Source: JAENVT01 sp963805445
GTDB lineage: Bacteria > Actinomycetota > Acidimicrobiia > Acidimicrobiales > Ilumatobacteraceae
Direction of reading: 5' to 3'
DNA length: 64,000 nt
NCBI GenBank assembly: GCA_963805445.1
Contig: CAWDUI010000001.1
Location: forward strand, 62,001 to 126,000
The notes below the pieces were generated by a model. The model was given only the letters and a program-made list of their open reading frames with translations, made no database searches and was not told where the DNA came from. Within the stretch, counting starts at the first letter, position 1. Every line of letters starts with the position of its first letter. This document shows positions 26,961 through 36,783 of this stretch, one piece after another. The translations under genes were made by a program, and so were the position numbers.

Positions 26961-28487
26961 GTGACGCGTTACGCCTTTCTCATCGACCAGGACACCTGCA
27001 TCGGTTGTCATGCCTGCACCGTGGCGTGCAAGTCGGAGCACGACGTGCCGTTGGGAGTGAACCGCACCTGGGTGAAGTACATCGAACGCGGTGAGTTCCC
27101 CGATACACGACGGTTCTATTCGGTGAACCGCTGCAACCATTGCGACGACGCCCCGTGTGTGGCGATCTGCCCGACGACTGCGTTGTTCCGGCGTGATGAC
27201 GGCATCGTCGATTTCGACGATTCGAGCTGCATTGGCTGCAAGTCATGCATGAACGCCTGTCCGTATGACGCGTTGTACATCAACCCCGACACACAGACCG
27301 CCCACAAATGCAACTTCTGTTCCCACCGTATCGAGGTCGGCTTGGAGCCGAGTTGCGTGGTCGTCTGTCCGACGCAGTCGATCTTCGCCGGAGACATCGA
27401 CGACTCGACCAGCAAGATCTCGGTGATGTTGGGTCGTCATGAGACGCACGTGAGGGCACCGGAGCAAGGCACCAGGCCGCACGTCTTCTACAAGGGAGTC
27501 GACCAGGCGGCGCTCGATCCGCTGCGTACCAAGATCGCCGAGGACGGCATGATCTGGGCCGACACCACCGAGCATCACCCGACGGTGCGGGTTGCCCCAC
27601 CCGGGCACGGCAAACAGATCGTCGCTCGCACGGCCTACACGACGGCGCATCCGATGGCCTGGACCGGCAAGGTTTCCGCCTACCTGGTCACGAAGGCGAT
27701 CAGCGCAGGTGCGCTGTTCGTCGGCGGCCTCGGTGTGTTGACCGGTCATGCAGACGAGCGGGCATTCATCGGGCTCACGTTGCCGTTGATCTCGTTGCTG
27801 TTCGCCGCGGCGACGGGTGTGTTGCTGGTCGCCGATCTCAAGCAGCCGAAGCGGTTCTACTACATCTTCACCCGAGCCCAGTGGGGTTCGTGGCTGGTGC
27901 GCGGCGCCTTCATCCTGCTTGGGCATGGCGTGCTTGCATCGGTCTGGCTCCTGGGCGGATTGCTCGACTCACCCGGGCTGATCAAGGCGGTTGCAGTGCC
28001 GGCCGCGCTGTTCGCCGCCGGCGCCGCCGGGTACACAGCGTTCCTGTTCGGGCAATGCGAGGGCCGCGACTTCTGGCAAACCCCGCTCCTGTTACCGACC
28101 CTGTTGGCTCAGGCCGGGGCTGGCGGCGCGGGCATCGGTCTGCTGCTGGCCCCGCTGTTCGACCTGCCGAACCGGCTCCTCAGGGCGATCACGTGGATGT
28201 TGCTCGGCAGTGTGGCGGCGCTGGCGTTCTTGACCTGGACGGAGTTGTCGAGCAGGGCGACGATGCATGTGGAGTTGGCGCAACGGGCGATGACCCACGG
28301 GGAGTACAAGCATCGGTTCTGGGGCAGCGTGCTGGTCGGTCTGGTGGTAGCCGGTGCGTTGGGGATCGTGGCCGTGATCTCCGGCTCGTGGGGGTGGGCG
28401 TCGGCCGGCGGTGTCGCCGCGATCGCCGGTGTTGCGTTGTACGAGGACGCGTTTGTGCGTGCGGGCCAGTCCGTGCCGCTGTCGTGA
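26961..28487 (+). CDS. Fused Fe-S electron-transfer subunit and NrfD/DmsC-type membrane anchor
   Basis: GTG at 26961, seven bases after the previous stop. Residues 1-200 hold four [4Fe-4S] Cys sets: CIGCHACTVACKSEHD, CNHCDDAPCVAICP, CIGCKSCMNACP and CNFCSHRIEVGLEPSCVVVC. From about residue 225 there are eight or so hydrophobic helices (KAISAGALFVGGLGVLTG, LISLLFAAATGVLLVADLKQ and others), ending at residue 508. This is the B plus C subunit pair of a DmsABC/PsrABC/SoeABC complex in one chain. Electrons pass from the molybdenum subunit through the clusters to membrane quinone. The conserved KRFYYIFTRAQWGSWLVRGA is typical of the NrfD family. Confidence 0.88.
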   Translation: MTRYAFLIDQDTCIGCHACTVACKSEHDVPLGVNRTWVKYIERGEFPDTRRFYSVNRCNHCDDAPCVAICPTTALFRRDDGIVDFDDSSCIGCKSCMNACPYDALYINPDTQTAHKCNFCSHRIEVGLEPSCVVVCPTQSIFAGDIDDSTSKISVMLGRHETHVRAPEQGTRPHVFYKGVDQAALDPLRTKIAEDGMIWADTTEHHPTVRVAPPGHGKQIVARTAYTTAHPMAWTGKVSAYLVTKAISAGALFVGGLGVLTGHADERAFIGLTLPLISLLFAAATGVLLVADLKQPKRFYYIFTRAQWGSWLVRGAFILLGHGVLASVWLLGGLLDSPGLIKAVAVPAALFAAGAAGYTAFLFGQCEGRDFWQTPLLLPTLLAQAGAGGAGIGLLLAPLFDLPNRLLRAITWMLLGSVAALAFLTWTELSSRATMHVELAQRAMTHGEYKHRFWGSVLVGLVVAGALGIVAVISGSWGWASAGGVAAIAGVALYEDAFVRAGQSVPLS

Positions 28488-28501
28488 CGAAAGGCTGACC
28501 G

Positions 28502-31449
28502 ATGTCATTGCTCGATGATCTCAATCGTTCTGCTCAGGCCAACCTCACGCGGATCATGCCCGGCTCGCAGCTCACCAATTACGCCGCCCGCCGAACGGTG
28601 GGATGACTGGGTGGAGCTCGACGCCAAATCATGGGCGCACGGCGAGAGGAAAGAGCGCCGCTTCCGGCTGATCCCCACGACGTGCTTCAACTGTGAGGCG
28701 TGCTGCGGCCTGCTCGCATACGTCGACAAGTCGACCGGGCAGATCGCCAAGCTGGAGGGCAACCCGGCCCATCCGGCGAGCCGTGGACGTAACTGTGCCA
28801 AGGGCCCGGCGACGCTCACACAGGTGTACGACCCGGAACGCATCCTGTACCCGCTGAAGCGCTCCGGCCGGCGTGGCGAAGGCAAGTGGGAGCGGGTGAC
28901 CTGGGAGCAGGTGCTGACGGAGATCGGGACGCGTATTGGCACGGCTTTTCGTGAGGGCCGCCACGACGAGGTCGTGTACCACGTTGGTCGTCCGGGTGAC
29001 GACAGCTACATCGAGCGCGTGCTGCACGCGTGGGGCATCGACGGGCACAACTCGCACACCAACATCTGCTCGTCTGGCGCCCGCGTCGGGTACGCGTCGT
29101 GGATGGGCTTCGACCGCCCGTCGGGTGACCACGCCAACGCCAAGGTGATCTTTCTCATCTCGTCGCACTTGGAAGCGGGGCACTACTTCAACCCGCACGC
29201 CCAGCGGATCATCGAGGGCAAGATGCGCGGGGCCAAGATCATCTGCGTCGATCCGCGGCTGTCGAACACGGCGTCGATGAGCGATCACTGGCTGGCGCCG
29301 TGGCCCGGTACCGAAGCGGCGATGCTGCTGGCGATCGCCCGCCTGCTGCTGCAAACGGGCACGTGGGATCGCGAGTTCGTGCGCCGTTGGGTGAACTGGG
29401 AGACGGTGCTGCGCGAGATGCGCCCCGACCTCGAGTGCACGTTCGAGAACTTCGCTCCAGCGGTGATCGAGCTGTACGCGGAGTTCACGCCCGAGTACGC
29501 GGCGCGGGTCTGCGGCATCACTGCGGAGAAGATTCGTGAGATCGTCGATGTCATTGCCACCGCCGTGCCCGGCAAGCTCAGCTCGCACAACTGGCGTGCC
29601 GCGGCGGCCGGCAACGAAGGGCGGCTGGCAGGTCGCCCGATGCCTCTGGTTCCTCAACGTGCTCACCGGCTCGGTCGGTACCGAGGGCGGTGTCAGCCCG
29701 AACGGGTGGAACAAGTTCATCCCGGTTCCGCCCAAGGTCGTGCACCCTCAGGGTCGGTGGAACGATCTCAACTGGCCGGTCGAGTACCCGCTCGCTCATC
29801 ACGAGGCGTCCATCCTCCTGCCCCATTTCCTGAAGGAAGGCCGCGGGCGGATCGACACCTACTTCAGCCGGGTCTACAACCCGATCTGGACGAACCCCGA
29901 CGGGTTCTCGTGGCTGGAGGCGCTCACCGACGAGTCGCTCGTCGGATGCCACGTCGCGCTGACTCCGACATGGTCGGAGAGCGCCTGGTTCGCTGATTAC
30001 GTGCTGCCGATGGGCAACGGCGCCGAACGCCACGACGTTGCCAGCTACGAAACGCACAGCGGACGATGGATCGGCTTTCGTCAACCAGTGTTCCGCGTCA
30101 ACGCCGAGAAAGAAGGCCGCACGGTCCGGCGCACCTGGGAGGTCAACCCCGGCGAGGTCTGGGAGGAAAACGAGTTCTGGATCGACCTCTCCTGGAAGAT
30201 CGACCCCGACAACGCTCTCGGTATTCGCCAGCATTTCGAGTCGACCGTCAATCCGGGAGAGCCACTCGGCATCGACGAGTACTACGACTTGATGTTCCGC
30301 AACTCGATCCCCGGCCTCCCCGAGGCCGCGGCAGCAGAGGGGCTCGACCCTCTCGGTTTCATGCGCAAGTACGGAGCGTTCGAGATTCCCGGTGGCCAGT
30401 ACGCGGTCCACGAACGCATCGTCACGCCCGAAGAAGTCACCACGGCCAACGCGGTCAGGAACGACGACGGTGTGTACCAGGTGCCGGGTACCGCCGGGCT
30501 CCACGATTCGCTCGACGACATCGGTGGGCACATGCCCTTCATCGGTGACGGTTCGATCGGCGTCGAGATCGACGGCACCGTCCGCTTCGGGTTTCCCACC
30601 CCGTCACGCAAGCTCGAGATGTACTCACCGATGCTGCGCGACTGGGGTTGGCCCGAGTACGCGATGCCCGCATTCATCAAGAGCCATGTGCATTGGGAAG
30701 ACCTCGACATGGAACACGGCGAGCGCATCCTGCTCCCCACGTTCCGGCTGCCGACGTTGATCCACACCCGCTCCGGACAGGCGAAATGGCTGAACGAGAT
30801 CAGCCACTCGCATCCCATGTGGATCCACCCATCCGACGCCGAACAACTCGGTATCGAGATGAAGGGCCTCGTGCGCATCACCACCCAGATCGGCTACTTC
30901 GTGATCCGCGCCTGGCGGACCGAAGGCATCCGCCCCGGTGTCGTCGGCGTGTCACACCACATGGGCCGATGGCGCCTCGACGACGCAGAAGGGACGGCGC
31001 GGTACTCGTCGGCGCTTGCGTCGCTCAGCGGCCCGACCACAGCGTTTGGCCAGAGCGATCGACCGACGGGCACTCCTGGCCAATGGAGCATGAGTCAGGT
31101 CGAGGGCGTGACACCGTTCGAATCCTCGGATCCTGATTCGGCCCGGGTGTGGTGGAGCGATGCCGGTGTGCATCAGAACCTCACGTTCCCCGTGCAGCCC
31201 GACCCGGTCTCGGGGATGCACTGCTGGCTGCAGCGTGTCACCGTCGCTCCCGCACACCCTGATGACCGCTACGGCGACATCGCCGTCGACACCGGCAAGT
31301 CCACCGCGGTGTACCGCGAATGGCTGGCCAAAGCCCGCCCTGGCCCCGGGCCCGGTGGACTTCGACGACCCCTGTGGCTGGCCCGGCCGGTCAAGCCAAC
31401 GGCTGCCGCATATGCTGCGCCACCCAGGGATGGGAGCCGGCAGCAATGA
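28502..31449 (+). pseudogene. Molybdopterin catalytic subunit (SoeA/PsrA-like), two frameshifts
   Basis: ATG at 28502 gives LLDDLNRSAQANLTRIMPGS, then a one-base change near 28590. The protein continues with the Fe-S motif CFNCEACCG...GRNCAKG, HTNICSSGARVGYASWMGFD (molybdenum-ligand Cys) and IICVDPRLSNTASMSDHWLA. A second change near 29610 leads to LWFLNVLTGSVGTEGGVSPN and on through MWIHPSDAEQLGIEMKGLVR and VVGVSHHMGRW. The corrected length is about 980 aa. There is no Tat signal, so the subunit faces the cytoplasm as SoeA does, unlike periplasmic PsrA/PhsA. With the persulfide dioxygenase in the same unit, sulfite oxidation is the best guess; polysulfide or thiosulfate reduction is the alternative. 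Both breaks look like indels in an otherwise sound gene. Confidence 0.8.
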
Positions 31450-32603
31450 CCAGTGATCTCGCCCTCATCGCCGAACGACGCGGCGGCCTCGCTGCCCTCC
31501 TCGGATTGCTCATCCTCGAAGAACCCGGGCCGGACCTTGCGCCGTTGGTGGCCGAGATTCCCGCACTGGCGGCGCTCGCCCTCGGCGATCCTGCCATCGC
31601 CACCGAGTACGAACGGGTCTTCTTGCGTGGCGTGCCCCTCTACGAGAGTGTGTTCCGCAGCGAAGACGGCCAACACGGGGGAGAATCCGTCACCGCCATC
31701 GTCGACACCTATGAACGGCTCGGGTTCAACGAACACCTCGACCGGCCGTGGCGCGTCGCCGGAGCAGACCACCTCGGACTACAGCTGCGCTGCCTCGCCC
31801 ATCTCTGCCACGAAGAAGCCACCGCGTGGCGATCAGGTACACCCGACAAGGCAATGGAGATGGTCGAGACCGAGCGAACGTTCTTCGCCCATCACCTCGC
31901 CGGTTGGGCACCCGTTGCGGTTCAATGCGCCATCCGATGCGCCGGCGAGAGTCCGTACAGCCCACTGCTCGCCGCGATCGCCGACCACCTCACCGAGGAG
32001 CTCGACCGCCTTCGACCGGCCCCAGATCTGGGAGGCCAGATCGGAGTCGAACCGCTCCCGGCCAACCTCGGGCCCGCCCGCCTGTCGCGGCTCCTGCTCG
32101 CCCCCGCCACCAGCGGAACGTGGCTCAGCTCCACTGTCATCGGCAGAGCAGCACGATCGATCGGCACACCATGGCGCCCCAGCGACACCCGGTCCGCGCT
32201 GCGCCACATCATCGAAGACGCCCACGACACCGGCGACCTGTCGACTCTGCTGGAACCGATCATCGGCAACCTCGACGAGGCCATCGACTGGCACCATCAA
32301 CAGGCAGCGCGCTCACCGGGCAACGCCGCAAATGCACGGCGGTGGGCGCTGACAGCCGAATCGATGCGCGACCGCCTCATCCAAATTGCGGACTCCGGTC
32401 TCCATGGTCGCCGCCCGTCGACAGCCGCCGAGACGTTCACCGTGATCGGCTCCGACCCAGAACGTCTCACCGAGGTGATCGACAGGATCGTCTCGGACCT
32501 GCGACGCCAGGGCTACGACGTCGAGCGACACGTCGATGCCGATCGAATGTCCGGGCCAGTGTTCAGCGATTCAGCCGTCGGCCATGCTGACGCGGCCCCA
32601 TGA
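31446..32603 (+). CDS. TorD/DmsD-type molybdoenzyme chaperone with C-terminal extension
   Basis: The ATG at 31446 overlaps the molybdopterin-subunit stop by four bases. The first 200 residues match the TorD/NarJ helical chaperone: TEYERVFLRGVPLYESVFRS, DTYERLGFNEH, PWRVAGADHLGLQLRCLAHL and FFAHHLAGWAPVAVQCAIR. The protein is 385 aa against about 200 for TorD, with an extra helical part (DDAHDTGDLSTLLEPIIGNL-like segment, then LTEVIDRIVSDLRRQGYDVE). TorD-type proteins bind the apo catalytic subunit until cofactor insertion. The last 33 bases overlap the convergent gene. Confidence 0.78.
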   Translation: MTSDLALIAERRGGLAALLGLLILEEPGPDLAPLVAEIPALAALALGDPAIATEYERVFLRGVPLYESVFRSEDGQHGGESVTAIVDTYERLGFNEHLDRPWRVAGADHLGLQLRCLAHLCHEEATAWRSGTPDKAMEMVETERTFFAHHLAGWAPVAVQCAIRCAGESPYSPLLAAIADHLTEELDRLRPAPDLGGQIGVEPLPANLGPARLSRLLLAPATSGTWLSSTVIGRAARSIGTPWRPSDTRSALRHIIEDAHDTGDLSTLLEPIIGNLDEAIDWHHQQAARSPGNAANARRWALTAESMRDRLIQIADSGLHGRRPSTAAETFTVIGSDPERLTEVIDRIVSDLRRQGYDVERHVDADRMSGPVFSDSAVGHADAAP

Positions 32604-33308
32604 GTTGTGTGTGCGGAAGTCGGTGGCCCACCCGGCGAGGTGAAGATCGAGCACTCCCGTCGTTCGGTCGATCTTCGCCTCCAGCGTCAAGTCGCGCACG
32701 AAGGCCAGCTGCTCGTTGCTGTCGTCGTCGTCGTAGATCGCCTCGCTGTACGACGACGATCGCCACCAGTGGTCGTAGGTCTGGAACGTCCCGTCAGTGA
32801 CCAGACCTCGCAGTTTTTCGACCTGCTGCCAGGTGTGTTCGACCAACTTGACAGCCAGTGTCGTGCCCGCGACCGCCTCGACGTAGGGGTGGAGATGTTC
32901 GTGCACGGATGCGACGCGCTCCTCGAATCGCACCGAGCCATCTTGGACCGGCATCTCGATCTCCTCCGCCTCGACATCGGAGCTCGCATCAGCCTGCACT
33001 GCGTTCGACCAGTCGTATCGCCCCGGATTGCCCGTGTTGATCTGATCGGCGATGTCGTTCCAGTAGTCGATGAATCTGGTGTGCTCGGGATTCGATGGAT
33101 CAAGAGGAGCGGGGGGATCGGGCAGAGATGCGAAGTAGGCCTCGTTGGTGAGTGCCGACAAGACCTCGTGATGGGCCTGGTGCCATTGCTGGATCATCGC
33201 TTCGTGCGACGGGTCGTTCGGATCGAGCCGCGGCGGTGCGGCGGGAGCCAGCTCCCGGAAGCGCACGTCGACCTTGGCGAGCATCTCGTCACGGGTGGGT
33301 AAGGGCAT
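32571..33308 (-). CDS. Hypothetical protein (245 aa)
   Basis: The product has an acidic, Pro- and Trp-rich sequence: DEMLAKVDVRFRELAPAAPP, IQQWHQAHHEVLSALTNEAY, HTRFIDYWNDIADQINTGNP, VHEHLHPYVEAVAGTTLAVK, TYDHWWRSSSYSEAIYDDDD. The pattern is strongly coding. There is no signal peptide, membrane segment or recognisable motif. Its 3' end overlaps the chaperone gene by 33 bases on the other strand. I do not recognise the family. Confidence 0.6.
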   Translation of the reverse strand: MPLPTRDEMLAKVDVRFRELAPAAPPRLDPNDPSHEAMIQQWHQAHHEVLSALTNEAYFASLPDPPAPLDPSNPEHTRFIDYWNDIADQINTGNPGRYDWSNAVQADASSDVEAEEIEMPVQDGSVRFEERVASVHEHLHPYVEAVAGTTLAVKLVEHTWQQVEKLRGLVTDGTFQTYDHWWRSSSYSEAIYDDDDSNEQLAFVRDLTLEAKIDRTTGVLDLHLAGWATDFRTHNSWGRVSMADG

Positions 33309-33394
33309 GGCGCGACGCTAGTGGGTTCGCCTTGCCCAAAAGTTCCGACTCCCGGTCAACGCCGCTGATTGCCGGACCCGCGTAGGATCGCACC

Positions 33395-34108
33395 GTGCCC
33401 ATCCGTGTTGCGATCGCCGAGGACAACGTTCTGCTCCGTGATGGCCTGGCCCGGCTGATCTCTTCCACGTCCGACTTCGAGTTGGTGGGCACCGCGGCGA
33501 GTTACGACGAATTGCTCGAGCTCGTTGAGCGCTCCTTGCCGGATGTCGTCATCACCGACATCCGCATGCCTCCGACGGGAACCGACGAAGGGATTCGGGC
33601 GGCCGCCAGTCTGCGTACCAGCCATCCGCAGATCGGTGTGATCGTGCTCAGCCAGTACGTGTCACCGGCATATGCGTTGTCGTTGCTGTCGCAGGGATCA
33701 GAGCGTCGCGGGTATCTCTTGAAGGACCGCGTTGCCGATGTCGACGACCTGGTCGACGCCATCCGCGTTGTGTTCGATGGCGGCGCCGTGATCGATCCGA
33801 AGGTGGTCGAGCAATTGGTCGCCTCGTCGAACCGCCGGACGAAGGCGCCGCTCGACTTCCTCACACCACGCGAGCGCGAGGTGTTGGGCGAGATGGCTCA
33901 GGGCAAGTCAAACGCTGCGGTCGCCGCGTCGCTGGTTCTCTCCGAGCGGGCGGTGGAGAAGCACATCAACTCGATCTTCTCCAAGCTGCACCTGACCGAA
34001 GAACGTGACGTGAATCGTCGAGTCGCTGCGGTGCTGCTCTACCTCACGGAAGGTGATACAGGCCACACCCCCGATGACGTATCAGCACGATTCTCTGAAC
34101 GGGGTTGA
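33395..34108 (+). CDS. NarL/FixJ-type response regulator
   Basis: GTG at 33395. The receiver has the acidic pocket AEDNVLLRDG, phospho-acceptor Asp55 in VVITDIRMPPTGTDEG, Ser/Thr-type VIVLSQYVSPAYA and Lys in YLLKDRVADVDDL. The LuxR-type helix-turn-helix (LDFLTPREREVLGEMAQGKS, LVLSERAVEKHINSIFSKL) spans roughly residues 155-220. It is a DNA-binding transcription regulator, 237 aa. The histidine kinase at 34612-36738 is the likely partner; the order RR, RR, then convergent HK supports this. Confidence 0.87.
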   Translation: MPIRVAIAEDNVLLRDGLARLISSTSDFELVGTAASYDELLELVERSLPDVVITDIRMPPTGTDEGIRAAASLRTSHPQIGVIVLSQYVSPAYALSLLSQGSERRGYLLKDRVADVDDLVDAIRVVFDGGAVIDPKVVEQLVASSNRRTKAPLDFLTPREREVLGEMAQGKSNAAVAASLVLSERAVEKHINSIFSKLHLTEERDVNRRVAAVLLYLTEGDTGHTPDDVSARFSERG

Positions 34109-34143
34109 GGTGCGACCATGACACCGTCATGGAGGTTCTTCTG

Positions 34144-34566
34144 ATGGAGCAGCCGCGCGTGGGTGCTGAACTCGACGTCGTGCAGGTTCTGGTGGTCGAC
34201 GACCAGCCGCCGTTCCGCGCTGCGGCCCGAGCGGTCATCGCCCGTGTGCCGGGATTCGAAGTCGCCGCCGAAGCCACGTCGGGGGAGGAGGCAGTCGAGC
34301 TCGTCGACAGGATCCGCCCCGGTGTCGTGCTGATGGACATCAACATGGGGGCGATGGACGGCCTCGAGGCCACCAAGATCATCACCACTGCCCACCCCGA
34401 GACGTTCGTGATCCTCGTCTCGACGTACACCGAGGCCGACATGCCGCCCGCGGCGCGTGTCTGCGGGGCGATGGCCTACGTGAACAAAGACGAACTGTCG
34501 CCACGCGTCCTGCGACGTCTGTGGGAGGCCGGGGGCGATCCGGCCTGGCTCGGTCGCTTGGCCTGA
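34144..34566 (+). CDS. Stand-alone response-regulator receiver domain
   Basis: I chose ATG at 34144 (GGAGG nine bases upstream); ATG at 34129 would add five residues. The product is essentially one receiver domain: VLVVDDQPPFRAAARAVI, Asp65 in VVLMDINMGAMDGLEATKII, VILVSTYTEADMP and AYVNKDELSP with the conserved Lys. There is no output domain before the stop at residue 140. Single receivers work as phosphate relays or by protein-protein contact. It follows the NarL-type regulator by 35 bases, so both probably receive signal from the neighbouring kinase. Confidence 0.85.
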   Translation: MEQPRVGAELDVVQVLVVDDQPPFRAAARAVIARVPGFEVAAEATSGEEAVELVDRIRPGVVLMDINMGAMDGLEATKIITTAHPETFVILVSTYTEADMPPAARVCGAMAYVNKDELSPRVLRRLWEAGGDPAWLGRLA

Positions 34567-34611
34567 CGGCGAGGTTCGGCGTGCGGTCGAACTCTCCTTT
34601 TCGGGCTTCGT

Positions 34612-36738
34612 TCAGCTGTCGAGTGGGACGTGCCCGCGAATGGTCGTACCGGCCCCGACAGCGCTGACCACCTCGATCGTGCCACCGAACGAGCCCATGC
34701 GGTCGCGCATGTTGACGAAGCCGTGTCCTGCGCCGGCAGTGGAGACGGGATCGAAGCCGGGGCCGTCGTCGGTGACCTCCCAATGCAGGCCATGGTCGGT
34801 CTCCCACACCTTGACCAACGCTGAGGCATTGGCGCCGGCGTGCTTCCCGGCGTTCTGCAACGCCTCCATGCAGCAGAAGTAGATGGCCGCCTCGACCTCT
34901 TCGGAATGACGGCGTACGGCGATCTCGGTGTCGGTCGGCAGGGCGGCACGTGCGGCAGCGGCGGGCAATGCCTCGCCGAGGCCACCCGACATCAGCAGCG
35001 GGGGGAAGATGCCGTGGGCGAGGGCGCGGAGCTCGGCGATCGCATCCTGCAGGTCGCCACGGATCTCGTCGATCATCGACTCGGCGTCCTGCGGGTCGTC
35101 GGTGACGGCGTCTCTGGCGAGACGCAGCTTGACGGCCAGGGCGACGAGGTGCTGTTGTGCGCCGTCGTGCAGGTTGCGTTCGAGCTTGCGCCGCTCCGCA
35201 TCGCCGGCCGCGACGATTCGCACGCGCGAGGCGCGCAACTCGTCGTTGGTATCTCGCAACTCGTCGAGCGATGCCTGTAGCGCAGTGTCGAGCTGCACGT
35301 TGTGGAGGGCGAGGCCGACTTGGCGGGCCAACTCGGTGAGTACGCGATCGTCGTCTTCGGTGAACGCAGCGCCATCGCTCGCTCGCTCGCAGGAGATCAG
35401 CCCGAGCAGCTCGCCGCTGTGGGCGATCGGCGCGACGCGGGTCGACGACGTCGCGCCGGACGAGACGAACCCGGGTAGCCAGATGTCGAGCCACGTCCCA
35501 CCGGAGACCCCGGCTCGGCTCACGACGGCGCGTTCCTTCTCGCCGACTGAATACGGAACGAGTTGACGGTGCGGCACCATCGCGGCCACTTCGAAGTGGC
35601 CGTCGCTGCCGGTCCAAATCTGAGCGCTGCGCAGCTGCATCGACTTGCGCAGCGTCTCCGCCAGTTGCAGAAGCAGCTCGTCGAGCGGGATGGCTCGGGT
35701 GAGGCGCATGCCCCATGTGCGTAATGCTTCGTCGGGCGAAACGCGCTCGCCGTAGACCACGCGATTGGCCCGCTCGGTCAGCCAAGTCCGCGCCGGCTGG
35801 TAGGCGAGGGCGGCCCCGGCCGCAGCAAGCATCGAGAGGAGGAGGAGCGAGCGCTCGCTCCCATTGGGCTTTCGGCCGAACGCGGCCAGTGCGAGCACAT
35901 AGGCGGTCACGATCAAGATGGTCAGACCAGCGAGAGACACTGTGTTCGTGAGGAGCCGATCGACTCGAGCGAGCAAACGCGGAACAGTGCCGGCGGCGAG
36001 CGCCAGCGGCAGCAATCCGGACGCCGCCAGGGCGATTTCGGCGTTGTGGTGCGGCCAATCGGCGACCAGTGACAGTGCCGCGCTGACGACGGCCACCTCG
36101 GCGCCGACCACGATCGCCCAGCCGATCCATTGCATCCGGCGGCGGTCGACGACGCCTGCGACGCGGTAGATGGCGTGTGCGGTCGGTAGTGCTGTCAGCG
36201 CCGCTGCCCAGAGCGCCACGACGGGCCAGACCAAGACGTTGTCGCGGTCGGTGAGCATCGCCAGACCGATAGCGATGGCTACGACGTAGCCGACAACGAC
36301 GAACGTGCGATGCCCTGCCCGAGTCAGCCTGCCGTCGGGAAGTGTCAGCAGTAGGTGGAAGACAAGCGCGGGGGTGACGGTCACTGCCAGCCGTTGCCCG
36401 GCGTCGGCCATCAGCCCGCCGAACCCCTGCACGTCACTCGTCGCGTTGATGCTCCACGACAACGCACCGGCCGCCGCAGCCGCGGCGAAGGACTGCACGA
36501 TCGACGCAGCCGGGCAATGCCGGCGAACGGTGATGACCAGGCCCGCCGCTGCCCACACCAGGGCGAGGCAGGACAGCACGACGAGACCAACGGTCGCGTC
36601 TCTGCCCGCCACGAGAAGCGCACCACCGGCGGCGATGGCCGCTGCGGCGCACACGGCCATGCCCAGATAGGTGCTCGTCGAGCGACGCTCGGTGATCTCG
36701 GCTTTGGCGCTGCGCACGGAAAGGACGTCGACGTTCAT
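34612..36738 (-). CDS. Membrane sensor histidine kinase (HisKA_3 type)
   Basis: The 708-aa protein has about eight to ten hydrophobic helices up to residue 300, then a GAF-like sensor (SMQLRSAQIWTGSDGHFEVA to the region around LTELARQVGLALHNVQL). The kinase core follows: ERRKLERNLHDGAQQHLVAL with His524, and an HATPase_c domain (MEALQNAGKHAGANASALVK, VTDDGPGFDPVSTAGAGHGF, MRDRMGSFGGTIEV). This is the NarX/DesK-like group that phosphorylates NarL-type regulators such as the one at 33395. It is intact. The downstream end is 45 bases from the convergent receiver gene. Confidence 0.9.
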   Translation of the reverse strand: MNVDVLSVRSAKAEITERRSTSTYLGMAVCAAAAIAAGGALLVAGRDATVGLVVLSCLALVWAAAGLVITVRRHCPAASIVQSFAAAAAAGALSWSINATSDVQGFGGLMADAGQRLAVTVTPALVFHLLLTLPDGRLTRAGHRTFVVVGYVVAIAIGLAMLTDRDNVLVWPVVALWAAALTALPTAHAIYRVAGVVDRRRMQWIGWAIVVGAEVAVVSAALSLVADWPHHNAEIALAASGLLPLALAAGTVPRLLARVDRLLTNTVSLAGLTILIVTAYVLALAAFGRKPNGSERSLLLLSMLAAAGAALAYQPARTWLTERANRVVYGERVSPDEALRTWGMRLTRAIPLDELLLQLAETLRKSMQLRSAQIWTGSDGHFEVAAMVPHRQLVPYSVGEKERAVVSRAGVSGGTWLDIWLPGFVSSGATSSTRVAPIAHSGELLGLISCERASDGAAFTEDDDRVLTELARQVGLALHNVQLDTALQASLDELRDTNDELRASRVRIVAAGDAERRKLERNLHDGAQQHLVALAVKLRLARDAVTDDPQDAESMIDEIRGDLQDAIAELRALAHGIFPPLLMSGGLGEALPAAAARAALPTDTEIAVRRHSEEVEAAIYFCCMEALQNAGKHAGANASALVKVWETDHGLHWEVTDDGPGFDPVSTAGAGHGFVNMRDRMGSFGGTIEVVSAVGAGTTIRGHVPLDS

Positions 36739-36783
36739 GGTGCCCTCAGCACAGATCTCGGCATCTGCTCCACGACGATGCGT

